A DNA stretch of 53,024 nt from Fibrobacter succinogenes (GTDB taxonomy: Bacteria > Fibrobacterota > Fibrobacteria > Fibrobacterales > Fibrobacteraceae), in contig CADCBQ010000018.1 in the NCBI GenBank assembly GCA_902799745.1, forward strand, positions 52,987-106,010, read 5' to 3'. Position 1 is the first letter of the stretch; each line of letters begins with the position of its first letter. The position numbers were made by a program, and so were the translations under genes. Positions 16,601 through 23,774 of this stretch are shown here, in pieces. The notes below the pieces were generated by a model, which saw only the letters and a list, made by a program, of their open reading frames with translations, was not told the origin of the DNA and did not search any database.

Positions 16601-18256
16601 TATGATACCCCGGCAAAGATTGTTGCTGAATACAATGACTTTGTTCAGGCTGAATACAACCCGATGTACTTCCGCGATCCGCCGGTACCGTTCCCGGTCT
16701 TGGCAGATGTGTTCGACGTGCACGGTGCTGTTCCGACTTTGGACTTCAAGATTCCTGAACCCTACTTCAGCATGAACCAAGAATATTTGGATGGTATCGG
16801 TGACTCGGTGGCCATTTACTACGACCGTCGAATCCACAAGGACTCCTTGCCGACCAAGATCTGCGTGATGTGGGATTCCACTGTTGCTGAAGCGCATAAC
16901 CCGGTTGCCGAAGGTTTCTCGACGATTCCGAAGGATTCTGCGATAGCCTGTAACGTCCTTGTTCCGATCAGTGCAGCCAACATTGACTGCTCTAATCCGG
17001 TGACCATCAATGAAAAGGATGGCTACTGCACGAACGTGATTACGGTCGGTGGCCTTACTTTGTCAGAGTCCGTAAAGACGGCTGGTATCGGTAAGGTACA
17101 TTCCTATGCTGAATTCGAAGATAAGGGTAAGAATGTGAAGCAGGGCTTTGCCGGTGTATTGACCGATCGTATTGCTCCTGTGCCGCTGCGTGCCGAAGTG
17201 CGTACTCTTAAGAATGGCGATGAACTGACCGATTTCGACAGCCTTGTGGTGGTGATGTCTGAACCGATTAAGCTCGTAACGACTTCGAATAAGAAAAACG
17301 CTTTGGATTTCTATCTGAATTCCGCAATTGAACTGAATGACGCAAACCGTTACGTGTCTGCCTTGGGTGGAACCTCTGCGGTCGTCACGGCTCAGACTGA
17401 TCCGGCCTTGAGATTTGAAGACGATGGCTATGGCCGTATCAAGTACATGTACTTGCGCGGAAGCGTTTCGCCGCACGTGGGTGACTATGTTCGCCTGGGT
17501 GGTGACTTGACGACGGTGTTCTGGTCCGATGCCGATACGGTTCACTCGGCTCAGCTCGGTGCCGATACCTTGCGCGCCGCTGCCGATGCCGCTTACCATT
17601 GGAACTCTCCGACGCCTTACAATTCGACTCAGAGACTTCCGTCGATGTGGGTGATGGTAACGGGTGACGCTGAAATCGCCGTGAACGAAAACAAGTTCGC
17701 CTCCACCGCAAATGCTCCGGGTGGCGAAAAGGTGCCGCCTGTAACGGTGAACGGTTACCGTACGACGATGACCAAGGCTGAGATCTTGGCTGCCGAAAAT
17801 GGAAGGCCCGGTCATATCGTGAAGGCTGACATGTATGCCTTGTACAACGGCCTTACTGACGCAGAACGCCGCGAAATTCAACCGCAGGATATCTACTTCT
17901 ACTACGAAGTGCAATACTACACCAACTTGGGCAACTTTGTAGCAAGCAAGAAGCAGAAGATTTACTGCGACGATAAGAAGAATACTGAAATTGATCCGGT
18001 GACGGGTCAGCAGATCCAGTACTTTAACGGTGGTACTTGTATCGATGCCGGTATGGACCGTAACTTCTTCATCGGTTGGAACATGCGTTCTGAAAACGGC
18101 CGTCAGGTGGGTACGGGTGCTTACATCGTGAAACTGAAGTCTTTCGTGAAACTTGGTTCTGCCGGTAAGGAAGCCAAGCAGGAAAGTACATCGGTATGGG
18201 GTGTCAAGCGTTCTCCGAAACCTGAAACGGGATACCTGAAAGCCGCAGCCGACTAA
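13637..18256 (+). CDS. Large fibro-slime domain surface protein (FlgD-like C-terminus)
   Basis: The 1539-residue protein has a signal peptide ending IAA near residue 30. Its first N-terminal unit is the most divergent of the set (LHFKKPDDWPRNFYIAMNN), and the second opens YLYVLVPDDEAWKSTVPMW. The fibro-slime core GDDDIWVFIDNKLAVDLGG is at about residue 529 and DIDIFFCDRRTDMSN near 575. The long Ig-like region includes IAPVPLRAEVRTLKNGDEL. The end differs from the paralogues at 4405 and 8857: it is a FlgD-Ig-like unit (FIGWNMRSENGRQVGTGAY, IVKL) followed by VWGVKRSP, with no T9SS-like module. The ATG at 13637 follows GGAAGGAAG; a TTG five codons upstream is rejected. Very similar to the gene at 18557 in sequence and order. 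Confidence 0.85.
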   Translation: MKRKTEISWWKLVVFGCVLFAGVQNAIAACAGTLHFKKPDDWPRNFYIAMNNIDALVTASYYNAATGYYEYDLADAGGENIETSFAIESSKSVPMNYVLANVWNGSISNDANYVKNNRNFRCPGAGKDIYVLEDPKKPGTVLTAGIEPDIKYLYVLVPDDEAWKSTVPMWSGDGTFESGTPLMVDPNMCGWYYAVFMNGEEADANSFIIFKDDDVDLEDAIGMDGWQAEVLAPIPLSVIFSSLGSNKVYYIADPEKAEELGVSPMSIVDPQVEGNCTYKLAAFIYDTDANMHGAFTCDAYPQVASNGCYSATAKYNYPGAGAVNSVPCIGVTTGIVNSILDPTTKKPTYNASSGCFVSAEAFNVMFEETAGVNVKHCRDVTFSQTKDGMWEYDSYNEPTGAFTPLNDLITDPTCTGDCKKAAYPRPGKGNVRYGVGQEGQTPTQNGISRKAQQTLGMVTDWSAIEPTTKFPYIDLYPVSDGEFSSGTEPNVYDNTTWDLRVENDNNQMFCFESHANFTYRAGMQFMFRGDDDIWVFIDNKLAVDLGGTHLAAPGYVKLDTLKGASGNSLTPGETYDIDIFFCDRRTDMSNVRIKTNMYIQQKTAITSKGKKVAGNPSETDYTLCFTRTGDGSCDAAAVGIGEKQTYCGDTLAAEIAAGRIVATYTLVNGKKNGENVVPGFENVGTPGVYKGGIDLTNFGLPKIDKAKLQLPGGYYTLFVNIEGKSAKVLSFKTTGEVDVIYMDGEAISVNEETGEVTSKGNYTLQTSAMGGELVPVYISNVAPPDEGSGSSKLQIFPDDAAKMTYSLSYSSYMHVYEKIVDPATGAEGYSPLRPGAQRQIGDSGVDTVYATVEMEDLQEPITPFTISVAGRENAMTIYYYLPQITFIEKIPDPGENPKSVTGQSRQADGSYEENWVGSIYEMYLAIVRPNPDGTFSQCLEECNGLVIHKGVATSPKIDFIPDSAVFYNGYATISIRSLVKYRWDLNPAYDTPAKIVAEYNDFVQAEYNPMYFRDPPVPFPVLADVFDVHGAVPTLDFKIPEPYFSMNQEYLDGIGDSVAIYYDRRIHKDSLPTKICVMWDSTVAEAHNPVAEGFSTIPKDSAIACNVLVPISAANIDCSNPVTINEKDGYCTNVITVGGLTLSESVKTAGIGKVHSYAEFEDKGKNVKQGFAGVLTDRIAPVPLRAEVRTLKNGDELTDFDSLVVVMSEPIKLVTTSNKKNALDFYLNSAIELNDANRYVSALGGTSAVVTAQTDPALRFEDDGYGRIKYMYLRGSVSPHVGDYVRLGGDLTTVFWSDADTVHSAQLGADTLRAAADAAYHWNSPTPYNSTQRLPSMWVMVTGDAEIAVNENKFASTANAPGGEKVPPVTVNGYRTTMTKAEILAAENGRPGHIVKADMYALYNGLTDAERREIQPQDIYFYYEVQYYTNLGNFVASKKQKIYCDDKKNTEIDPVTGQQIQYFNGGTCIDAGMDRNFFIGWNMRSENGRQVGTGAYIVKLKSFVKLGSAGKEAKQESTSVWGVKRSPKPETGYLKAAAD

Positions 18257-18275
18257 TTAATTTGAATAAGACTAT

Positions 18276-18315
18276 ATATAAAAAGGGAATGGATTTATCC
18301 ATTCCCTTTTTATAT
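18276..18315. terminator. Strong 18-bp stem terminator
   Basis: A perfect 18-bp stem (18276-18293 with 18298-18315) has a TTTA loop, and its 3' arm contains a T run (CCCTTTTTAT). It lies 20 bp after the stop at 18256. The 5' arm has the matching A run, so it could also work in reverse. Confidence 0.9.
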
Positions 18316-18408
18316 GGATTGCGGTGGCAAGGGCTATTCTGGAAAACATATTTTTACATGGGACGTTTTTCTTGTGACAAAACTCACTCATATTGGCTTT
18401 TATGAGTT

Positions 18409-18420
18409 TTTGTATACAAA
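18409..18420. promoter_or_regulatory. Palindrome TTTGTATACAAA, copy 1
   Basis: A perfect 12-bp palindrome located 60 bp upstream of the TAAATTTG element. The identical 12-mer occurs upstream of the MCE gene at 32243. This could be an operator; the protein that would bind is unknown. Confidence 0.4.
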
Positions 18421-18456
18421 ATGAACTAAAAATTCACAAAAAAACAGCTAAAAAAA

Positions 18457-18488
18457 ATTGGCTTTTTGCTCAAAAAAGAGTAAATTTG
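18457..18488 (+). promoter_or_regulatory. Bacteroidota-type promoter of the second large fibro-slime gene
   Basis: ATTG (18457-18460), 20 nt, TAAATTTG (18481-18488). The -7 half is a perfect match and the -33 half has one mismatch. The leader would be about 60 nt. Confidence 0.6.
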
Positions 18489-18556
18489 AGGGCGGTCTAT
18501 GGCATTTCAGAAAGGCCGTCTTTTTGTTATGCTCTGTTGGAAGGATAAAACCATCG

Positions 18557-21500
18557 ATGGAAACTAAAATGATGAAAAAAACAACGAACCTCCTATGCAA
18601 GTGGGCTTTGGGTGTCTGTCTGTTTATCGCAGGAGTGCAGAATGCTTTTGCATTACAGTGTGAAGGCAAAATCTACGTACAGATTCCGGATTCTTGGAGT
18701 ACGCCGTACATCATGGTCGACGGTACCAAGACCGAGCTAAAGGCTGATTTGAAAGAAAACGGCTGGTATGTGCTGGATGCCTTGAGCTTTGGTGGTCAGT
18801 ATGCGCAAAAGTTCTGGTTTATGAAGGCTGACTGGAATGACCCCGGCATTACAAGAGTGGACTACAACATCGGTGGCGGCCAGGACGGCTGGCAGCAGAG
18901 CGATCCGTTCACTTGTGATGACTTGACCACGGGAACCCTTTACATTTACGAAAATCCTTCCGAACCGAACAAGACTTCGTTCGGAGCGAATCCTCCTGAC
19001 GCCAAGTATTTCTTTGTCATGATTCCGCCGGATATGGAAGACTGGATGTCTTCTGTGCCGATGCTTAGCTTGGATGGTGGTCAGACGGGTAATCCGATGA
19101 CTGCTGTGGATGGCATGTGCGGTTGGTATTCTTATGTGTTCTTTAACGAAGCTCCTACCGATAACGTTGTCCTTTACCGTGATGACGACCTTGAACGTGA
19201 AGACATGATCGGTGTGAACGGTAACTGGGAAACTTCTGCTAAGGCGCAGCCGATTCCTCTGGCCATTACCTTCAATTTGGGCGTAGACTCCTTGTTCTTT
19301 GTGCCTGACGAAAACCAGAAGACCAATGACAACGGTTACTACTACCATGCTGAAGATATCGAAGGTATCGAAGGTACTTGTTCTTACACCATGGCCGCTA
19401 TCATTTACGATACCGATGCCGAGTTGCACCCGTTCTTCTCTTGCTATTCCGCAGGTGGTGAAGGCTGCCAGGTGGGCGCACAGGATGTGGGTCAGGAAGA
19501 AGCTAGGGAATATGTTAAAGCTTGCTTGGGCGTGCACCAGGGTCTTGTTGAATCGAGTCTTGATCCGACCACGAAAAAGCCGACGCTCAGCACCAAGGGT
19601 AAGACCTGCTTTAAGGACGCCAAGTACTTTAACCAGATGTTCACCTACACCAAGAACGTGAACGAAATGAGCTGCTATGACATGCCGTTCAAGCGTGCTA
19701 CTGACGGTAAGTGGGAATTCGATTCTGACTTCTACCATAGCCCTGGAGCCAATGGCCCCGGTGGTTTCTATCCGGCTGAACAGAATGACGATGCTATTAT
19801 CTTGGCTGCAGATCCCTCGCAGACGCCTATTGCTACAGCCCGTACCAAGCGTGGTGCAGAAGGCCCGGTGTTCTACGGCCCGGCTTTCCGCGAAATCGAC
19901 CCGGCAACAGGTATGCCGAAGCTCGATATCCTTTGCAACGGCCCCGGTTGGAACAAGGGCGAAGATTGCGAGGGCAAGTTCAATACCGGTAGCGATGAAG
20001 AAATGGCTTTTGCCGTTGAATTCGTGAATGGAGCCTCGGGTACTTGCGTGATGGGTTGGTCTTGCGAAAAGAGCGCTCCCACCGGTTGGCACTTCTTTAA
20101 GCAGGGGACCGATACCGAAGTAGATCCGTCTACCGAAGGCGCTACTTACCGTTGGACTGCTGAAAGAAACCAGCATTACTGCTTTGAATCTCACGCTAAG
20201 TTCACCCATAAGCCGGGCCTGAAGTTCAACTTCCGTGGCGACGACGATATTTGGGTGTTCATTGACAACAAGCTGGCTGTGGACTTGGGTGGTACTCACT
20301 TGGCTGCTCCGGGCTATGTGGACCTCGACAACTTCACTGGTGCAAGTGGCAAGCTTGAATTTGGCAACCAGTATGATTTGGATATCTTCTTCTGCGACCG
20401 CCGTACGACTATGAGTAACGTGCGTATCAAGACGAACATGTACATCCAGCAGAAGACCGCTATCGACGTGAAGGGTACCAAGAACAAGAATAATCCGGCA
20501 GAAACCTCTTACGATATCTGCTATACCCAGTCGGGTGATGGTTCTTGCGCCTCTGCACTGACTGGCGAATCTGAAGATGTCAAGTACTGCGGTGCTGAAA
20601 TTTCTACGGCTGGCTTGCCGATTACCTACACGCTGGTCCAGGGTAATACTCCGAACTCTCCGGCTGTGCCTGGCTTTGAAAATGTTTCTACCCCGGGGGT
20701 GTACAAGTGCGGTGTTGACCTGACTGTGCCGACGGCTCCGAAGGTTGACAAGGACAAGATGTGCTTGGGCGGTGGCCGCTATACCTTGTTCGTGAATATC
20801 GACGGTAAGTCCAAGAAGGTGGCTACCTTCCGTATGAGCGGCGAAGTGGATGTTGTCTATGCAAATGGTGTCGCCAAGGATACGAACGGTGTCGAAATTC
20901 CGAACGGTAAGTACACCTTGATTAAGTCTGCCATGGCCGGTCAGATGGTTCCGGTTTACGTGTCCTCTGTCGCTCCGGGCGAAGGTGCTACCAGCGAACT
21001 TGAAATCTTCCCGGAAGACGCCAAGGGCGTTGAATACACGCTTGCTTACGATGCGATGATGGAAGCCTATTACAAGAAGGTCGATCCGCTTTCGGGTGAA
21101 ACGGATTATGTCAGAATGACTTCTGGCACGAAACGTTCTATCGGTGAATCGGGTGTCGATACCGTGTATGTGACAGTTCCGATGGACAACATGTCTGCCG
21201 CAATCAAGACGTTTACGGTTGGTGTGTCGGGTAGAGAAAATGTGATGTCTATTAGCTTCTACCTGCCGCAGATTACCTTTATCGAAGCTATTCCGGAACC
21301 GGGTGCAAATGCCAAGTCTACGACTGGTCAGAAGCCCGAGGCTGACGGTACATTTGAAGAGTTCTGGGTGGGCTCCATTTACGACTTGTATCTTGCCGTG
21401 CTGAAACCCAATGAAGATGGCAGCTATAGCCCCTGCTTGGAAGACTGCGATGGCCTTACCATTCATAAGAGTGTCCTGACTTCTCCGAAGATTGACTTTA

Positions 21501-23227
21501 TCCCCGAAGAAGTGGCATTCGAAAATGGCTACGCTACGATCTCGGTCCGTTCGCTCACCAAGTATCGTTGGGATTCTAACCCGGCTTCTGACTCTCCGGC
21601 AAAGATTGTCGCCGAATACAATGACTTTGTCCAGGCTGAATACAATCCGATGTACTTCCGCGATCCTCCGGTACCGTATCCGGTGCTTGCTGACGTGTTT
21701 GACGTGCACGGAACCACTCCTTCTCTGGAATTCAAGATTCCGGAACCGTACTTCAGCATGAATACGGAATACCTGGATGGTGTCGGCGACTCTGTGGCTA
21801 TTTACTATGACCGTCCGATTCATAAGGACTCCTTGCCGACCAAGATTTGCATTATGTGGGACTCCGTATCTTCTGAAGCCCATAACCCGTACTCGGAACA
21901 GTTCTCGAACATTCCGAAGGATACTGCAATTTCTTGTAACGAACTGGTGCAGGTGTCCTCCAGCAATATTGACTGCTCCACCCTCGTTGAATACAACGGC
22001 CAGAGCGGCTACTGCACCAACTTGATCAAGATTGGCGGCCTGACGCTTTCTAAGGGTGTCAAGACTGCTGGTGTGGGTAAGGTTCATTCTTACGCAGAAT
22101 TCGAAGATAAGGGTAAGCTTGTGAAGCAGGGCTTTGCCGGTGCCTTGACGGACCGCATTGCTCCGGTGCCGCTGCGTGCCGAAGTGCGTACTCTTAAGAA
22201 CGGCGACGAACTGACCGACTTCGACAGCCTCGTGGTGATCTTGTCTGAACCGGTCAAGATCGTGACGACTTCGAACAAGAAGAACGCTCTTGACTTCTAC
22301 CTGAACTCTGCAATCGAACTGCCTGAAAACAGCCGCTATGTATCTGCCTTGAGTGGCTCCGCTACGACGGTGATGGCTCAGACGGATCCGGCTTTGAGAG
22401 CTGCCAATGGCGAAGGCTATGTCAAGTACATGTATTTGCGTGGCAGCGTTTCTCCGCACGTGGGTGACTATGTGCGCCTGGGCGGTGACCTTGCTAACAT
22501 CTTCTGGACTGATGCTGATACGACTCATTACTCTCAGCTCGGTGCCGATACCTTGCGCGCCGCTGCCGACGCCGCTTACGCATGGAATTCTCCGACGGGT
22601 TACAACGAAACCAAGCGTCTGCCGTCTGTCTGGATTCCGGTGACGGGTGACGCTGAAATCGCAGTGGTCGAAAACAAGTTTGCTTCTACGGCAAATGCCG
22701 ATGCTGGCGAAAATGTGCCTGCCGTGTCGGTACACGCTTACCGTACCACCAAGACCAAGGCCGAAATCTTGGCTGAAGAAGGTGGTAGGCCCGGTCACTT
22801 GGTCAAGGCTGACATGTACGCTCTGTACAACGGCTTGTCCGACGAAGACAAGGCTAATGTGAAGCCCGAAGACATCTTCTTCTACTACGAAGTCCAGTAC
22901 TACACCAACCTGGGTAACTTCGTGGCAAGCAAGAAGCAGAAGATTTACTGCGACGACAAGAAGAACACTGAAAAGGATCCGGTAACGGGCCAGCAGATTC
23001 AGTACTTCGACGGTGGTCTCTGCATCGATGCCGGTAACGACCGCAACTACTACATTGGCTGGAACATGCGTTCCGACAAGGGTCGTGTGGTTGGCACGGG
23101 CGCCTACATCGTCAAGCTTAACTCTTACGTGAAGCTCGGTGATGCCGGTAAGGATGCCAAGCAGGAAAGCACCTCTGTGTGGGGCGTGAAGCGCTCGCCG
23201 AAGCCGAACACAGATTACTTGAAGTAA
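18557..23227 (+). CDS. Large fibro-slime domain surface protein (FlgD-like C-terminus)
   Basis: This 1556-residue protein is the largest of the four. A signal peptide ends AFA near residue 33, followed by the VQIPDSWSTPYIMVDG and VMIPPDMEDWMSSVPMLSLDGG units, almost identical to the protein at 4405. The fibro-slime core GDDDIWVFIDNKLAVDLGG is at about residue 561 and DLDIFFCDRRTTMSN follows. The Ig-like part and the FlgD-like end (YIGWNMRSDKGRVVGTGAY, then VWGVKRSPKP) instead match the protein at 13637. So its N-terminal third follows one paralogue and its C-terminal half another. Codon use is very biased (the antisense frame stays open for 4 kb), which suggests high expression. The ATG at 18557 is 11 nt after GGAAGGA; the start at 18569 is possible. 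Confidence 0.85.
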   Translation: METKMMKKTTNLLCKWALGVCLFIAGVQNAFALQCEGKIYVQIPDSWSTPYIMVDGTKTELKADLKENGWYVLDALSFGGQYAQKFWFMKADWNDPGITRVDYNIGGGQDGWQQSDPFTCDDLTTGTLYIYENPSEPNKTSFGANPPDAKYFFVMIPPDMEDWMSSVPMLSLDGGQTGNPMTAVDGMCGWYSYVFFNEAPTDNVVLYRDDDLEREDMIGVNGNWETSAKAQPIPLAITFNLGVDSLFFVPDENQKTNDNGYYYHAEDIEGIEGTCSYTMAAIIYDTDAELHPFFSCYSAGGEGCQVGAQDVGQEEAREYVKACLGVHQGLVESSLDPTTKKPTLSTKGKTCFKDAKYFNQMFTYTKNVNEMSCYDMPFKRATDGKWEFDSDFYHSPGANGPGGFYPAEQNDDAIILAADPSQTPIATARTKRGAEGPVFYGPAFREIDPATGMPKLDILCNGPGWNKGEDCEGKFNTGSDEEMAFAVEFVNGASGTCVMGWSCEKSAPTGWHFFKQGTDTEVDPSTEGATYRWTAERNQHYCFESHAKFTHKPGLKFNFRGDDDIWVFIDNKLAVDLGGTHLAAPGYVDLDNFTGASGKLEFGNQYDLDIFFCDRRTTMSNVRIKTNMYIQQKTAIDVKGTKNKNNPAETSYDICYTQSGDGSCASALTGESEDVKYCGAEISTAGLPITYTLVQGNTPNSPAVPGFENVSTPGVYKCGVDLTVPTAPKVDKDKMCLGGGRYTLFVNIDGKSKKVATFRMSGEVDVVYANGVAKDTNGVEIPNGKYTLIKSAMAGQMVPVYVSSVAPGEGATSELEIFPEDAKGVEYTLAYDAMMEAYYKKVDPLSGETDYVRMTSGTKRSIGESGVDTVYVTVPMDNMSAAIKTFTVGVSGRENVMSISFYLPQITFIEAIPEPGANAKSTTGQKPEADGTFEEFWVGSIYDLYLAVLKPNEDGSYSPCLEDCDGLTIHKSVLTSPKIDFIPEEVAFENGYATISVRSLTKYRWDSNPASDSPAKIVAEYNDFVQAEYNPMYFRDPPVPYPVLADVFDVHGTTPSLEFKIPEPYFSMNTEYLDGVGDSVAIYYDRPIHKDSLPTKICIMWDSVSSEAHNPYSEQFSNIPKDTAISCNELVQVSSSNIDCSTLVEYNGQSGYCTNLIKIGGLTLSKGVKTAGVGKVHSYAEFEDKGKLVKQGFAGALTDRIAPVPLRAEVRTLKNGDELTDFDSLVVILSEPVKIVTTSNKKNALDFYLNSAIELPENSRYVSALSGSATTVMAQTDPALRAANGEGYVKYMYLRGSVSPHVGDYVRLGGDLANIFWTDADTTHYSQLGADTLRAAADAAYAWNSPTGYNETKRLPSVWIPVTGDAEIAVVENKFASTANADAGENVPAVSVHAYRTTKTKAEILAEEGGRPGHLVKADMYALYNGLSDEDKANVKPEDIFFYYEVQYYTNLGNFVASKKQKIYCDDKKNTEKDPVTGQQIQYFDGGLCIDAGNDRNYYIGWNMRSDKGRVVGTGAYIVKLNSYVKLGDAGKDAKQESTSVWGVKRSPKPNTDYLK

Positions 23228-23246
23228 GGCTTAACCTAGCGAATAT

Positions 23247-23274
23247 AAAAGCTCCCTCGCGGGAGCTTTTTTTT
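23247..23274 (+). terminator. Intrinsic terminator after the fibro-slime array
   Basis: A 10-bp stem (AAAAGCTCCC at 23247-23256, GGGAGCTTTT at 23261-23270) with a TCGC loop, followed by T residues. Confidence 0.9.
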
Positions 23275-23281
23275 ATATTTA
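23274..23281 (+). promoter_or_regulatory. Candidate -7 element TATATTTA before the SPOR-like gene
   Basis: TATATTTA ends 4 nt before the ATG at 23286. It directly abuts the T run of the preceding terminator, so part of the match may come from that T run. Confidence 0.35.
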
Positions 23282-23285
23282 GGAT

Positions 23286-23684
23286 ATGCGAAAGATTTTA
23301 TTTGCCCTGTGCTTGTGCGCCGTAGCTTATGCTGCCGAACCGACTGACCTGGATACCCTTTTCCGTGGCAAGGAATACAAACCTGTCTTGAGCGCGTCTT
23401 TGCGCGACAGCTCCAAGAACGAAGCTGTGCCGAAGGCTGCCGCGAAGGCTTCCAAGTCCGACGGCTATTATATGCTCCAGTTTGAATCGGTTGCTGACTT
23501 TGATGCAGCACAGCGTCGCCGTGCGCAGCTTTCTGCAAGCACGGGTTATTCCATTCAGGTGGTGTTCGATGCTCCCTTCTACAAGCTGCGTGGCGGTGGA
23601 TGGGGTAGCAAGAAGGCTGCCGAAGACAAGGCCCGTGAATTGTCCGCTTACAATATCACGGCATTTGTCGTGAAGGTTAAGTAA
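23286..23684 (+). CDS. Secreted SPOR-like domain protein
   Basis: The 132-residue protein has a signal peptide (cleavage near AYAA, residue 17), a short linker, and from about residue 61 a SPOR-like domain: YYMLQFESVADFDAAQRRR, then a strand with the aromatic-rich YKLRGGGW, and AEDKARELSAYNITAFVVKV. SPOR domains bind denuded peptidoglycan glycans, often at division sites. The protein probably sits in the periplasm. It follows the fibro-slime array after a terminator and is convergent with the helicase-like gene, so it is likely its own transcript. The domain assignment is by pattern and fairly secure; a specific role is unknown. Confidence 0.75.
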   Translation: MRKILFALCLCAVAYAAEPTDLDTLFRGKEYKPVLSASLRDSSKNEAVPKAAAKASKSDGYYMLQFESVADFDAAQRRRAQLSASTGYSIQVVFDAPFYKLRGGGWGSKKAAEDKARELSAYNITAFVVKVK

Positions 23685-23730
23685 GACAAAAGAACGCTCA
23701 GCTTTCAGCTTCGCTACAGACGAGAGACGA

Positions 23731-23760
23731 AAGAGCCTTTTTAAGGGCTCTTCTTGTTTT
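23731..23760 (+). terminator. Intrinsic terminator between convergent genes
   Basis: AAGAGCC (23731-23737) pairs with GGCTCTT (23746-23752), followed by a T-rich stretch. It lies between the SPOR-like gene and the end of the minus-strand helicase-like gene. Confidence 0.65.
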
Positions 23761-23774
23761 AGAGATTCTTTCGT

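Larger units (their letters stand above)
18316..18556. other. AT-rich promoter and leader region of the second large fibro-slime gene
   Basis: No gene fits here. Noted inside: a TTTGTATACAAA palindrome (18409-18420), an ATTG-N20-TAAATTTG promoter (18457-18488), and a leader with a possible stem (GGCAT at 18501-18505 with ATGCT at 18529-18533) before the Shine-Dalgarno site GGAAGGA at 18539. Confidence 0.55.

Noticed and set aside
18458..18556. N-terminal extension of the second large fibro-slime protein from a TTG at 18458
   Set aside because: It would cover the promoter and Shine-Dalgarno site, and the signal peptide begins after ATG 18557.
18737..22798. A 4-kb stop-free reading frame on the minus strand, opposite the largest fibro-slime gene
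   Set aside because: The plus-strand gene has a signal peptide, known domains and a Shine-Dalgarno site. The antisense frame is Arg/His/Val-rich with no domain and arises because the gene avoids TTA, CTA and TCA codons. It is a marker of strong codon bias, not a gene.
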